Assembly (NCBI GenBank): GCA_043228905.1
Contig: JBHGNT010000006.1
Span: 16,368,001-16,432,000, forward strand
Source: Azolla caroliniana
Lineage: Eukaryota > Polypodiophyta
Direction: 5' to 3'
DNA length: 64,000 nucleotides
In this document: one piece after another, positions 54,725 to 64,000 of the stretch
Layout of the letters: each line of letters begins with the position of its first letter
How positions within the stretch are numbered: the first letter of the stretch is position 1
The notes under the pieces: generated by a model
What the model was told of the DNA's origin: nothing
Databases searched by the model: none
The model's input: only the letters and a program-made list of their open reading frames with translations
Position numbers and translations under genes: made by a program

Positions 54725-55594
54725 TGTCTCGATACATGAGGTAATAGATTACATATTACATGATTGTCAAAGGAAAATAAGGTGTGCATACTTTTACTAT
54801 TTGTTTTTTATTTGAGTCGTTACTTATTATTTTTATTAGTGATTACTTGTTTTATGTATTTTATATGTATAGGAATCATGTTGATTCTTCACAAGTTAAT
54901 GACAATGGTGGTTGCAATTGGAGATCCTTGAAGACATTGTAATTTTTACTACAAACTTTTTACTATTTTGGTTTTTATTCAATTCTTTCAATATTTTATT
55001 ACTAATTACTTGCATCTTTTACGTATTTTATACTTTTAGGAATCCCTAATTCAAACTTAAAGAAAACATTGGAAGCAAAAAGTGGAACATTCGTTTACAT
55101 AAAGGGATTTGGAAAATGTTTCATTTAAAGTTTGAAATCTATTATATGGATTCTTATTCTTAAGTTGTAGGATTTCAGGCTTTTGTTATCATTCCAAAAA
55201 ACATTTATTTTTTTATGTTATATCTTATCTTTCTCCACAAATTAGTAATTTTCAGAAAATGTGGTACATAAATTTCTGTTTATTTTATGATGTTCTAGAG
55301 TCTTTGGTTCGGTTCAATTTATAGTTCCATTTTGGTTGGATTATGTAAAAAACAGTTTGGTTTGATTTGGTTTTTATGTATGATAAAGCAATTTGGTTTT
55401 TATTTTTGAAAAACCAGTTTGGTTTGGTTTAAATTTTTCGTAAATGATTTGGTTTCTCCTACCTTTTAAACAATTCGGTTTAAATGGCTTCAAATTTTTT
55501 TAATGGTTTGGTTTGGTTTTATTATGAATAAATGGTTTGGTTTGGTTTCAAGGTCCAAAAACCAAACCAAACCGTGCCCATTGCCAATCAAAAA

Positions 55595-56110
55595 CTTGAT
55601 TCTACTCAACATCACTATTCAATTTAAGAAAGACTAACTTTTTGTTGTCATTCATGCAATTAAAACTTAGAGGTGTTATTTACACAAAAATCTTTTTGAG
55701 GTCACAATAGACCATTGTCCTAAATGTAATTTTGCACTCAACATGATCTTGTTGGTCATAAAGATCAATGGCAAACCTCATTCAAAACTTTGATTTTTCC
55801 ATTAATTATCGTAAAGGTTCAATAAACACAAATGTCAGTGCTCTTAGTCATATTCATGCATATAATTTTCTTAACTTTAGTGAATTAAAATCTAATCTTT
55901 TTTAAGAACTATGAGGGGAATACCACGATGCCTACTTTCTTTGAAAGATACCAAATGAGAGTTGAATCTGGTAAAGGCACCACTAAAATCACCATACCCT
56001 CGAAAACGACCTTTTACATTTGTAACTGATTTCCCTCAACTAGGCACCCTTGAATACATAAAAGACTCATTCTAACTTGAAACAACTTCTTTTGGCCTAA
56101 ATTATCCCAT
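55595..56110 (+). pseudogene. Gypsy Y RNase H, right half
   Basis: Resumes after the hAT element: CTTGATTCTACTCAAC... gives LDSTQHHYSIQERLTF, then FTQHDLVGHK and NYRKGSINTNVSALSHIHA across several frames, ending ELKSNLF near 55905. Continues into an integrase N-terminal remnant (LEYIKDSF.LKQLLL). Stops and small indels are frequent. Confidence 0.7.
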
Positions 56111-56585
56111 GAGAAGCAATTAGCAACAATTCGGTTTGAACCGCATCGAAGTGCTAAATCACAGTTGGATTGTTTAAATGACTAAATTTGGTTAGATTCA
56201 AGTATGATTTTTCGTAAACGGTTTGGTTTTCGTTTGATTTGGCTATGGTTCGGTTTGAGCCTTAGTTTATTGGTTTGAAACCATGGTTTAAATTGTTTAA
56301 AGAGCTGCTTAAATGTTTAGGGTTGACATTTTGTTGGATATTTTCTTGAACAACATTTTAAAACTTTTAAGGCTAATTTTGATCATTTAGGACACCTTTG
56401 GATATTTGAATTTGAACTAACTTGGAAAAACACATAAGACAATCTTAGAGAGTATTTTGTAAAAGAAGAAAGTTGTTTCTCTTCTTCTATTATTGCTTCT
56501 TCTTCTTCTTTTGCTAAGTTCTTCCTACTTTCATCTTCTTCTTATTTCTTCTATGTTCTTCCTCTTCTTTGAAAACTTGAGTTTA
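56111..56585. other. TTTGG-rich unassigned sequence
   Basis: Contains GGTTTGGTTTTCG- and CGGTTTGA-type words like those near hAT ends, and TTCTTC-rich runs (56475-56570). No inverted termini or gene could be fixed. Confidence 0.4.
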
Positions 56586-57560
56586 TAATTACTTGTCAAG
56601 GCCCTATAATTTGTTTTGTAACAAAACCAAAACCAAACCACGTAATCGTAATTTAACATCTTAATGGGTTTGTAAAACTCGAGAACTATTTAGTTTTAGC
56701 TTGATTTCCTATGACGGTTTAGTTTGAACTGTTTTTGTTAAAATAATTGTGTGGTTCTATTAGGTTCAGGTTAAGTATTAATTTATAAAATGATTTGAGT
56801 TTGAGACTCCTAAACCAAACGAAACTACTGTCGCTTGTTAGCCATGATGTGCACAAACTTATGTATTTATATGTTTGTAATGTTAGATGAATAAGTTTGA
56901 GCGACATAAAGTTGCAAGTCCTCTACATCCGCTAGATATTCACTGTTGGGTTCTTGTTTTGAATCACAAAAACTTATCCACTTTAGGGTTATGAGAGTAT
57001 TTATAGATAGGGGGGAAAAACCTCCTAAAGAGGGACAAAATGCCCCTTGTCCTAAGTGTGTTCACACACATCATTGTCCTAAGTGTCTTCACACATCACT
57101 ATCCTAAGCGTGATCACACACATCACTATCCTGAGTGTGTTCACACAACATTGTCCTAAGTGTGTTCACACACATCACTACCAAAATATAACTTGAGTTT
57201 ATAATTACTTGTCAAGGCCCTAAAATTTGTTTTGTAACAAAACCAAAACCAAACCACTTAATCGTAATTTAACGGCTTAATGGGTTTGTAAAACTCGAGA
57301 ACTATTTAGTTTTAGCTTGGATTTCCTATAACGGTTTAGTTTGAACTGCTTTTGTTTAAATAATTGTGTGGTTCTATTAGGTTCAAGTTAAGTGTTATTT
57401 TTATAAAATGATTTGAGTTTGAGACTCCTAAACCAAACCAAAATATTGTCGCTTGTTAGCCATGATGTGTGCAAACTTATGTATTTAAATGTTTGCAATG
57501 TTAGATGAATAAGTCTGAGCGACATAAAGTTGCAAGTCGTCTACATCCCCTAGATATTCA
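56586..57560. repeat. Pair of 360-bp direct repeats around a 30-bp tandem array
   Basis: 56586-56942 (AATTACTTGTCAAGGCCCTA ... GCTAGATATTC) recurs at 57199-57559 with about 95% identity. Between them, 57028-57180 is an array of five 30-base units around CACTATCCTAAGTGTGTTCA. This could be two LTRs of a tiny element or a segmental duplication; the ends do not read TG...CA. Confidence 0.7.
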
Positions 57561-58500
57561 TAATAATAAATGGGAAAGTATATATGGATTTGATTATTAG
57601 CTTGCTCGAACAAAATAAGGTCACAACTTTATATGGGTGATTATTAGTTGACTCACAAAATTAGCAAAGTTTATACCAACTCAAACCATGATAACGTAGC
57701 CCTTCCTTATCAATGTTTTTGTTTTGTCAAAAAAAGATACTACATTAGTATTAGAAACGGCATAAGGCTATACATACATGATACAAGATATACCACATAT
57801 CCCCGTATTTTTCTAAATTCTAACCATCGGCTTAAATAAATACTTTGGTGTTGAGTAAAACCACTCCACCTTATCAAAAAGCCGTCTATAAAATATACCT
57901 ATGTCCCAAAAATCCCTTATCAATGTTAATTTTCATCTAGATGAATTAGAGAGTAAACAAAATTTTCTTAGGGATATGCAAGAAGTGTTGCGTATTACAT
58001 GGGTATTATGCAAGATTACATTAAGATTGTGCAAGATAGAACAGGTTTTAATGGCAATCTTGATAAACATCCTTGTGTTAGTGTCTTATTGGATGTTCCT
58101 CCTAATTCCAAAACTTTATTTACAAGTGTGCTAAATTAACTCTATGCCAATTGCATTAATTTTCTTGAGGTAGGTGTCGACGTTCATCATATTTTCCATG
58201 TTAATTGCCTCAAAAACGTATTGGTTCCGATGATAACATAGTCACCATAAAAGTTTTGATAACTCATGAAGATTTATCTTCTAAAACTCATTTGCCAAAT
58301 ATAATCTTAATTCTCAAACTAAATATTTGAGATCTAAACACATCTGAAAATTCAATCTTAAATGGTTGGATGGAACTGCACGTGATGCCACTTCGAAGAA
58401 AGAGCACATGCTTAAACCTAACTTCCCAAATTTTGATTTTTTCATTGCAATAGTGTAAATTCTTGGAAAGATGGAGTATGCAATATGCATAAACTTATGG
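57560..58500 (+). pseudogene. Gypsy integrase C-terminus and chromodomain-like remnant
   Basis: Weakly recognisable: 57901-58010 gives NVNFHLDELESKQNFLRDMQ, 58245-58320 gives VLITHEDLSSKTHLPNIIL-like sequence, and 58340-58440 gives KWLDGTARDATSKKEHMLKP NFPNF, resembling the end of a chromodomain (Lys-Trp..Ala-Thr-Trp..). Frames are broken. Consistent with the end of gypsy Y. Confidence 0.4.
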
Positions 58501-58509
58501 ACCAGTTTC

Positions 58510-59010
58510 ATAGCTAATTTTAATAGGTTAAGGGTAGGATAGTTTGGAAACTAGTGGTCATAGGATTTGGGACAAACCCATATGCACTTATGACATATTG
58601 GACCACGTGGTGGTCTTGGGGCCTTAGATGTTGAGTTATATAAAGAGGACTAGCTACCCCGTTCGTGATGACATCTTTTGTTGTGAAGACTCATATTGAG
58701 AGTGGTATAGAGCAACAAAATATAGTGAAGAACACACTTCATAGAGCTACTATATAAATATACTTAAGGCATTGGTGTGTGTTAATTTGAATGTTGATTA
58801 ACATAATCTTCATGTTATAAATGAAAATTTTCCACAAGTGAAAAAAATACAACCATGGATGTCAAATACATGTGAATAATTTCAACCTTCGATTTAAGCA
58901 TTTATTTTCTTGAAGTGCCTGAACAATGGATATGTTAATTGCACTCCATGATAGAGCAACAAAATGCATTGAAGAGAACTTCATAGAAGTACTATATAAA
59001 TATACTTAAT
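58510..59010 (+). repeat. Possible LTR of the old gypsy element
   Basis: A TATA box (GTTATATAAAGAGG, about 58635) follows the chromodomain-like remnant, as in an LTR. The segment AGAGCAACAAAAT..ACTATATAAATATACTTAA.GCATT near 58718-58772 recurs at 58952-59006. Ends are not defined. Confidence 0.35.
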
Positions 59011-60740
59011 GCATTGTATAGGATACATGGAGACAAAGACAATCTACAAGAGAACCAAGATGTTTTTTGTTTGCCGATGGCATGTAAAGAATGCACATGT
59101 TTTCCTTCTTGTGAATTGTGGATGTTAAGCACACTTTTGCATACATATAATATATACGATCATAATATGCCTATGAATGTACATTTCCTCGTAGTTGATC
59201 TATGTAGTGTAAGTTGCATAAACAGTGGGTAGAGTAAATCATTCAAAAATAACTAGAATATAGTTTTAAACTAGTGATTTAAAGTTTGCCTAGGTTTAAG
59301 AATACGCCATATGACTATAACTCATATAAGACATGCAACTAGGAATCAACATGGAGGTTTGCCACGCCTTATGCACATCAAAGGTTGCCACATCTTTACA
59401 TAAACAATATATTTGAGTAATGTAATAGAACCATCCAATTCGTGCACTTGAGTCATGTACATGATGCGTTGAAAAGTTTTCTTGCTCCACAGAAGGGTGT
59501 CTTGAATGACCCTTTCTAAGTTCATTTAATTTGGCTAGAGGCTATTAAAATCATTATGAATATTTGCGTTCTTATTCTCAATAATAAAATTTTATTTTGT
59601 TATTATCTTTCTATATATGTTGAAGCTCCTTAACCAATGTATGTACTTGGGGGAGAGTGCAAGGTATAAAGGTTGATATTTCCATGTGCAACTATTATGA
59701 TTTATCCTATCCCATAGATGGTAATATTTCTTTTTCCTCGCATAAAAGACTCTCTTTAGACATCAACATGATGGCATAATAGTAGCAATTGTACCTAACA
59801 TCATTCAAATCTTGAACAATGAGCCTCAATAGAAAACATATTCCATTCACCCTTCCATTAACCAAACAAGTTAATGCACCCACACTTTTTATTGCTTGTT
59901 TCCTTTTTCATGAGAAAACATGGGTAGTGCAAACACCTTACTCATGAGAAAAAACGATTAAAAAAACATGTTGATACCTTCCTTTTTCATGAGAAAACAT
60001 GGGTAGTATAAACACTTGATTCATGAGAAAAATGATCAAGCAAAACATGTTGATAATAAACTCGAGAGATGATGATAATTAATTTGGAGCATGATTGTGT
60101 GTGTATACACATATAAAGGAACTTGACCAAAATACTCCTAAATTTTCATGAAACTTATTCTCCAAATACTAGTCTCCACGATCCTATATCTCTTCAAATT
60201 TACATTTTCAAGATGTAATCTCTTGTTGGCATCATAGGTCATTTTGGCCTCTTAAAAGACATCAATATATCTACATTCTCTTTCTTTCTTTAGTTTATCT
60301 ACAAATCATAGCGAGGGAGAATAGGAAGAAGTAATGTGGACGAAGAAGCATTCTCACCATTGCAAAAACATTGAGGAGTAAATTGGGTGTTTTGAAGTAC
60401 CAAAAGTACGAACATGATCTATGAAACATGAATGGAATCATTGTACAATTTGTAATGAAAGAGAAAATTTAGATTGATAAGTAGACAAATTTTATTATCA
60501 TCCTTAGAGATAAATAAATGTGTGGACCAAAGTGAAACATTTCATGTAGTAGTATGTGTGGAGTTGAGGCGATGACTCTCACTTGATGTTCTAGAATTTT
60601 AGCAATGAAAGTTATAGTTGAAAGCACATGTTATTGTGAGATTAATGTGTAGTGATAAAACTACATTTGTTGATAGTGAGAGTTTCCTCGCATGTGCCTA
60701 ATTTCAAGTCAAAGAGGATGTGAGTTATGACATTTAAATG
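59011..60740. other. Unassigned AT-rich stretch
   Basis: No recognisable coding or element sequence. One tandem duplication is visible: CCTTTTTCATGAGAAAACAT GGGTAGT..AAACAC..TCATGAGAAAAA..ACATGTTGATA at 59904-59976 and 59984-60056. Open frames (59014-59232 and others) are short and without domains. Confidence 0.5.
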
Positions 60741-61049
60741 TGTTGAGAATCAAGCTCAACTTGGTTGAGTGTGTGAACTCACCTTGAGAGTGAAGAGACA
60801 CTCCAACGGTCAAGAGTCATCATTATATCACCACTTTATATTCTAGCATTTAGTATGAGTCATAGAATCATATTCTATAACACATAACTTATGAGCTTTT
60901 ACATTCCCCATGCTCCATGAGACTTGTAGTTAATGAAGAGAGACGGTGACTACATAAAGCACCCTCCTCCCACCTTGTATACTGTTGTGTCTTTCTCCTT
61001 TGTTAATATACTTAACCTTGCGTATACTCTGTCTCTGTCTCTCTCTCTA

Positions 61050-61087
<38 letters not shown>

Positions 61088-61132
61088 CACACCTATTCCG
61101 CTTCACAAGAATCCATCTCTTGATTCTTTACA
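60741..61132 (+). repeat. 5' LTR of copia-3
   Basis: Begins TGTTGAGAATC and ends GATTCTTTACA, 392 bp, with the primer-binding site directly after. CT and CA microsatellites lie near its 3' end (61030-61084). Same family as the copia-1 and copia-2 LTRs. Confidence 0.85.
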
Positions 61133-61147
61133 TGGTATCAGAGCGAT
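61133..61147 (+). promoter_or_regulatory. Primer-binding site of copia-3
   Basis: TGGTATCAGAGCGAT abuts the LTR and matches the initiator-Met tRNA complement used by plant copia elements. Confidence 0.9.
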
Positions 61148-61291
61148 TTGGTAGCTCGATCTAGCCCATTCGCCTCATCGTGATCGTGTGTTGTGCTCTA
61201 CGCCGACGACCAAGAACCGGCTCATAACTATCGTAGCTTTGCTACATAGCTCGCATTCGAAGAGAGAAGAAGAAGAAGAAGAATCGACATA

Positions 61292-62123
61292 ATGAATACT
61301 CAAATGGGAAGCGCTCTCCCTACCGAGAAGTTGGATTGAAACAACTTCGCATCTTGGGAGTATAAGATGCACCAATACCTTGTTGGACAAGGCTATTGGA
61401 GCTACATCAAAGGAGCGCATGAAGACCGACCCACCGAAGCGGCTCCTGGATACGCGACATGGGAGCAAGCCGCGTGATGTACTGTTTGGCGACATGTGTT
61501 CACGACCACATGCTCGGTTACATTCGAGAAGCCAAGACGCCGAAGGAAGCGTGGGAAAATCTACGAAATATTGTCGGCGCCAACACGACTGCGAGGAAGC
61601 TTCAACTCCGCCAAGAGTTGAACAACATTCAACAAAGGGACATGTCCATCACGACATACACCTTGAAGATCAAGGAGCTTTGCAACTCGCTCGGCTCAAT
61701 AAGCGTAAGTATAGATGATGTGAGATGGTGCAAATATGCCTCGGTGGCCTCGCACCACGGTTCGGCGTGATGCGAACCGCCGTTCTAGCACGGGAGAAAT
61801 CTCCCTCCTTCGAGCTCCAATCAATGCTATTGGTCGAAGAAAACCACGTGCGTACAAGGAGCAATGAGTCGGAAGGCCACATGCTCTACACGCACTCTAA
61901 TGGAGGAAGAGGACGCGGACGAGTGAGAGGCCGATTCAGCTAAGGACAAGGCAAACGAGGTACGACCTACGACAACAACTCCCAATTTCGGCCGCAAAAC
62001 GGAGGCCAGTGAGGAACCTTCGCAAGAAGGGGGAGTTTCTAATCCGGCCCGAGCCGTCAAAACGCAACCAAATGCGGATATTGCGGAAAGCTCGGCCACC
62101 ACGAAGAAGAGTGCCGAAAGAAG
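61292..62123 (+). pseudogene. Copia-3 gag with zinc knuckle
   Basis: ATG at 61292: MNTQMGSALPTEKLD, a TGA, then NNFASWEYKMHQYLVGQGYW. Frame changes occur near 61475 and 61718 (MYCLATCVHDHMLGYIREAK; ARKLQLRQELNNIQQRDMS; MVQICLGGLAPRFG; SMLLVEENHV). A Gly/Arg-rich stretch (GGRGRGRVRGRFS) is followed by a TAA and the CCHC knuckle CGYCGKLGHHEEEC near 62075-62116. Nearly the same start as copia-2 gag. Not translatable as it stands. Confidence 0.85.
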
Positions 62124-63642
62124 ATGCGTGAATCGGCTTCCACAAGCCGACAACTCACGAGTTACGCACACAACTCCGACTACAAAGATCGTGGCGGAAT
62201 GTATGCACACAACTCCGACCATGGCGAAATGTACGGGCACAACTCCGACTACGAAGATCGTGGCGGAATGTATGCGCACAACTCCGACCATGGCGGAATG
62301 TTCATGATGAAACATAGAGCAAACTCTATGTCGGCCGCTACGTCAACTAGTGCCTCCGGTCCGGAAGACGTATGGTTCGTCGATTCCGGTGCCTCGAACC
62401 ATATGACATCGCATCAACAATGGTTCCGAGAACTTCGAGAGCCGGACCGACCCGACTATGTCGAAACCGAAGATGACACTACACACCCGATTCGTCACAT
62501 TGGCAATGTTCCATTCGGAAAAGAAGGTAAGCAAAATTACATTAAAAATGTCTTGCATGTACCGACCATTATGAAGAATTTGGTCTCCGTCGGCCAAATT
62601 GTAGAGCAAGGGATGCAAGTTCGATTTAATCAAGGCGGTTGCTTCATCGAAAAAGAGGGCCGACTCATCGCATGTGGAAGAAGAGAGGGCCGGATGTTCA
62701 TTCTCGATTCACGCGAGATGAAATCCGCCATGTTCGCGAAAAACACGAAAGCCGACTCCGACATAGAGCTATGGCACAAGCGAATCAGCCACATCAATCT
62801 CAACAAACTCAAAGCAATGAAATCGAAAGGAGTCGTCATCGGACTCCTGACATTCAAAGAGAAGGAGATTGAAGGTGTATGCGAAGCGTGCCAATTCGGC
62901 AAGCAACACCGACACCCATTCCCGAAAGAGCGGAACGTGAGCAAAGGTCTACTCGACGTAGTCCATTCCGACGTATGGGGACCGACGCAGACGGCTACAT
63001 TCGGCGGATGCCAATATTACGTGCTCTTCATCGACGACTTCTCTAGGCACACTTGGATCTACCCGATGAGGCAAAAGAGCGAAGTGTTCGGACACTTCCA
63101 AAATTTCAAGAATGAAGTCGAGAAAGCCACGGGCCGACATGTACGATGCCTTCGATCGGATGGCGGCAAGGAGTACTTCTCGAACAATTTCATGGCGTAT
63201 CTCCGAAAGGAAGGAATTCGGTGAGAATTCACTTGCCGACACACTTCGCAACAAAATGGAGTAGCCGAGCGCAAAAATCGGCACATCCTCGAAGTAGCGC
63301 GGGCCATGATGAACGAGAAGCATATGCCCAAGTCATATTGGGCCGAAGCTGCAAATACGACCGTCTACCTAATGAACCGGTGCACAACATCCGGCGTGCA
63401 CGAGGTCACTCCGCACGAAAAATACTTCGGAAAGAAGCCGGACTTATCGCACATCCGGATATTCGGCGCGATAGCGTACGTGCACATCCCCGACGAGAAG
63501 CGTTAAAAGCTTGATCCGAAGTCGGAGAAATGTATCCTCGTAGGATACTCATTGGAGCAAAAGGGGTACAAGTGCTACAACCCCTCAACTTGAAAATCTC
63601 GAGTAAGTCGAGATGTCGTTTTTGACGAGTCCGCATCCTGGT
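62124..63642 (+). pseudogene. Copia-3 protease and integrase (truncated before RT)
   Basis: 366 codons open from 62124, then in the same frame past a TGA at 63222-63224. Protease: VWFVDSGASNHMTSH near 62373. GAG-pre-integrase: SDIELWHKRISHINLNKL (His-His) and CEACQFGKQHRHPFP (Cys-Cys). Integrase core: VVHSDVWGPTQTATFGG (Asp), LRSDGGKEYFSNNF (Asp) and SQQNGVAERKNRHI (Glu), then MPKSYWAEA and YFGKKPDLSHIRIFG, to VFDESASWY. RT and RNase H are missing; the sequence changes abruptly at 63642. Stops are TGA (63222), TAA (63504) and TGA (63591). Confidence 0.88.
62157..62305 (+). repeat. 69-bp coding tandem repeat in copia-3
   Basis: Two units encode alternating YAHNSDY(K/E)DRGGM and YAHNSDHG(E/G)M blocks between zinc knuckle and protease. 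Low divergence between units suggests a recent duplication. Copia-1 cannot be compared here because it is truncated. Confidence 0.8.
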
Positions 63643-64000
63643 ACGTCGTTTTTGACGTCTTTACAAAATGCAATAATGCAAATAGTGGACAATGGGATGG
63701 GATCTAGTATGCATGGGTGAGTAAGGTTTCCTTGTTCGGATAAGCATATAGTTGTGTAGTTTGGTACAACATATGCAATATAATATGTGAAATGTGATCT
63801 TCCACGTATCTCCCTAGGTATGGTATATTGACATAGCAAACAAATGATGTTGATGTATCATACATTCCATCTTATTGTAATGCATTCCATCTTTCAAACC
63901 ATATCTTCATATATTGCATCACGTATGATTCTATGAAGTCGAAATGAGGGGATTCTTTCAAACATAAAGCAAGTATCCAACACTCCTTTCTATGGCCCAT
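63643..64000. other. Unassigned sequence after the copia-3 break
   Basis: AT-rich, no recognisable gene. At the junction the word GTCGTTTTTGACG occurs twice, at 63614 in integrase and at 63644 just past the break, pointing to microhomology or template switching. Confidence 0.5.

Larger units (their letters stand above)
49150..54740 (-). mobile_element. L1-type LINE, nearly full length, inside the hAT element
   Basis: 5.6 kb on the minus strand with ORF1 (DUF4283-like plus zinc knuckle) and ORF2 (endonuclease, RT, C-terminal zinc-binding region). The ends are taken from the outermost coding matches; a poly(A) tail and target duplication are not apparent. It lies between the satellite array and the right end of the hAT element. 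Confidence 0.8.
45248..55586 (+). mobile_element. 10.3-kb hAT DNA transposon with nested LINE and satellite
   Basis: Terminal inverted repeat TAGCAATGGGCACGGTTT at 45248-45265 against the reverse of AAACCGTGCCCATTGCCA at 55569-55586 (one mismatch). Both subterminal zones are dense in GGTTTGGTTT/CGGTTT motifs (45264-45440; 55305-55565), as in Ac-like hAT elements. An 8-bp target duplication flanks it in a gypsy RNase H gene. Inside are a hAT transposase dimerisation-domain exon (46500-46765), a satellite array and a LINE. The element's internal transposase is otherwise lost, so it is non-autonomous now. Confidence 0.85.

Overview
The window is a plant nuclear sequence, almost certainly from a seed-free vascular plant. 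A fern is my leading guess and a lycophyte is second. It is a pile of nested, mostly decayed transposable elements around one ordinary host gene. The plant assignment is firm: there is a plastid-type rpl22-rps3-rpl16 block and plant Ty1/copia, Ty3/gypsy, LINE and hAT families. The fern/lycophyte assignment is inference. The rps3 remnant ends in IWIF followed by a stop that derives from Gln, and the rpl16 remnant reads [14 protein letters not shown]; as I remember these proteins, both look more like non-flowering plants than angiosperms.

Layout. 1-3119: two chromodomain Ty3/gypsy elements in + orientation, A nested in B; A's 3' LTR sits exactly in B's RNase H. 3123-3717: a copia-type LTR on -. 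3718-8626: a Tat/Athila-like gypsy remnant (Tat1) that lost RT, RNase H and most of integrase and keeps a long 3' region with proline-rich and coiled-coil reading frames. 8971-11372: a nuclear insertion of plastid DNA (rpl22-rps3-rpl16, -). 11363-14995: a 5'-truncated copia element with its 3' LTR. 16943-21913 (-): the only host gene I can support, an eight-exon gene for a 356-residue, three-KH-domain RNA-binding protein of the BTR1 type. Its large intron and 5' flank carry SINE-like tRNA-derived units, a terminal-inverted-repeat element and CT-rich microsatellites. 23450-26175: a decayed LINE (+). 26230-27917: copia 5' LTR, primer-binding site and gag, cut by the next insertion.

27918-42159: a second Tat-like element (Tat2), whose gag-pol stays in one frame for 4.6 kb with only point nonsense changes. 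Its integrase is interrupted at 33273/41740 by the most striking feature, an 8.5-kb gypsy element (33274-41739, transcribed on -). That element has near-identical LTR flanks, a 4-bp target duplication and two large intact ORFs (Gag-protease; RT-RNase H-integrase) joined by a -1 overlap. Its RT and protease motifs differ from the usual plant lineages and recall fungal gypsy elements. 42160-42536 is a Tat2-family LTR in the wrong orientation.

42840-58500: old gypsy remnants, including a chimeric junction and an RNase H domain split by a 10.3-kb hAT element (45248-55586). The hAT element keeps a transposase dimerisation-domain exon and contains a 165-bp satellite array and a nearly full-length LINE (-). 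58500-60740 is mostly unassigned AT-rich DNA. 60741-63642 is a copia element (5' LTR, PBS, gag, protease, integrase) truncated before RT.

Functionally, apart from the KH gene, the coding sequences are transposon genes. The gypsy element at 33274-41739 is the only one that looks possibly able to move.
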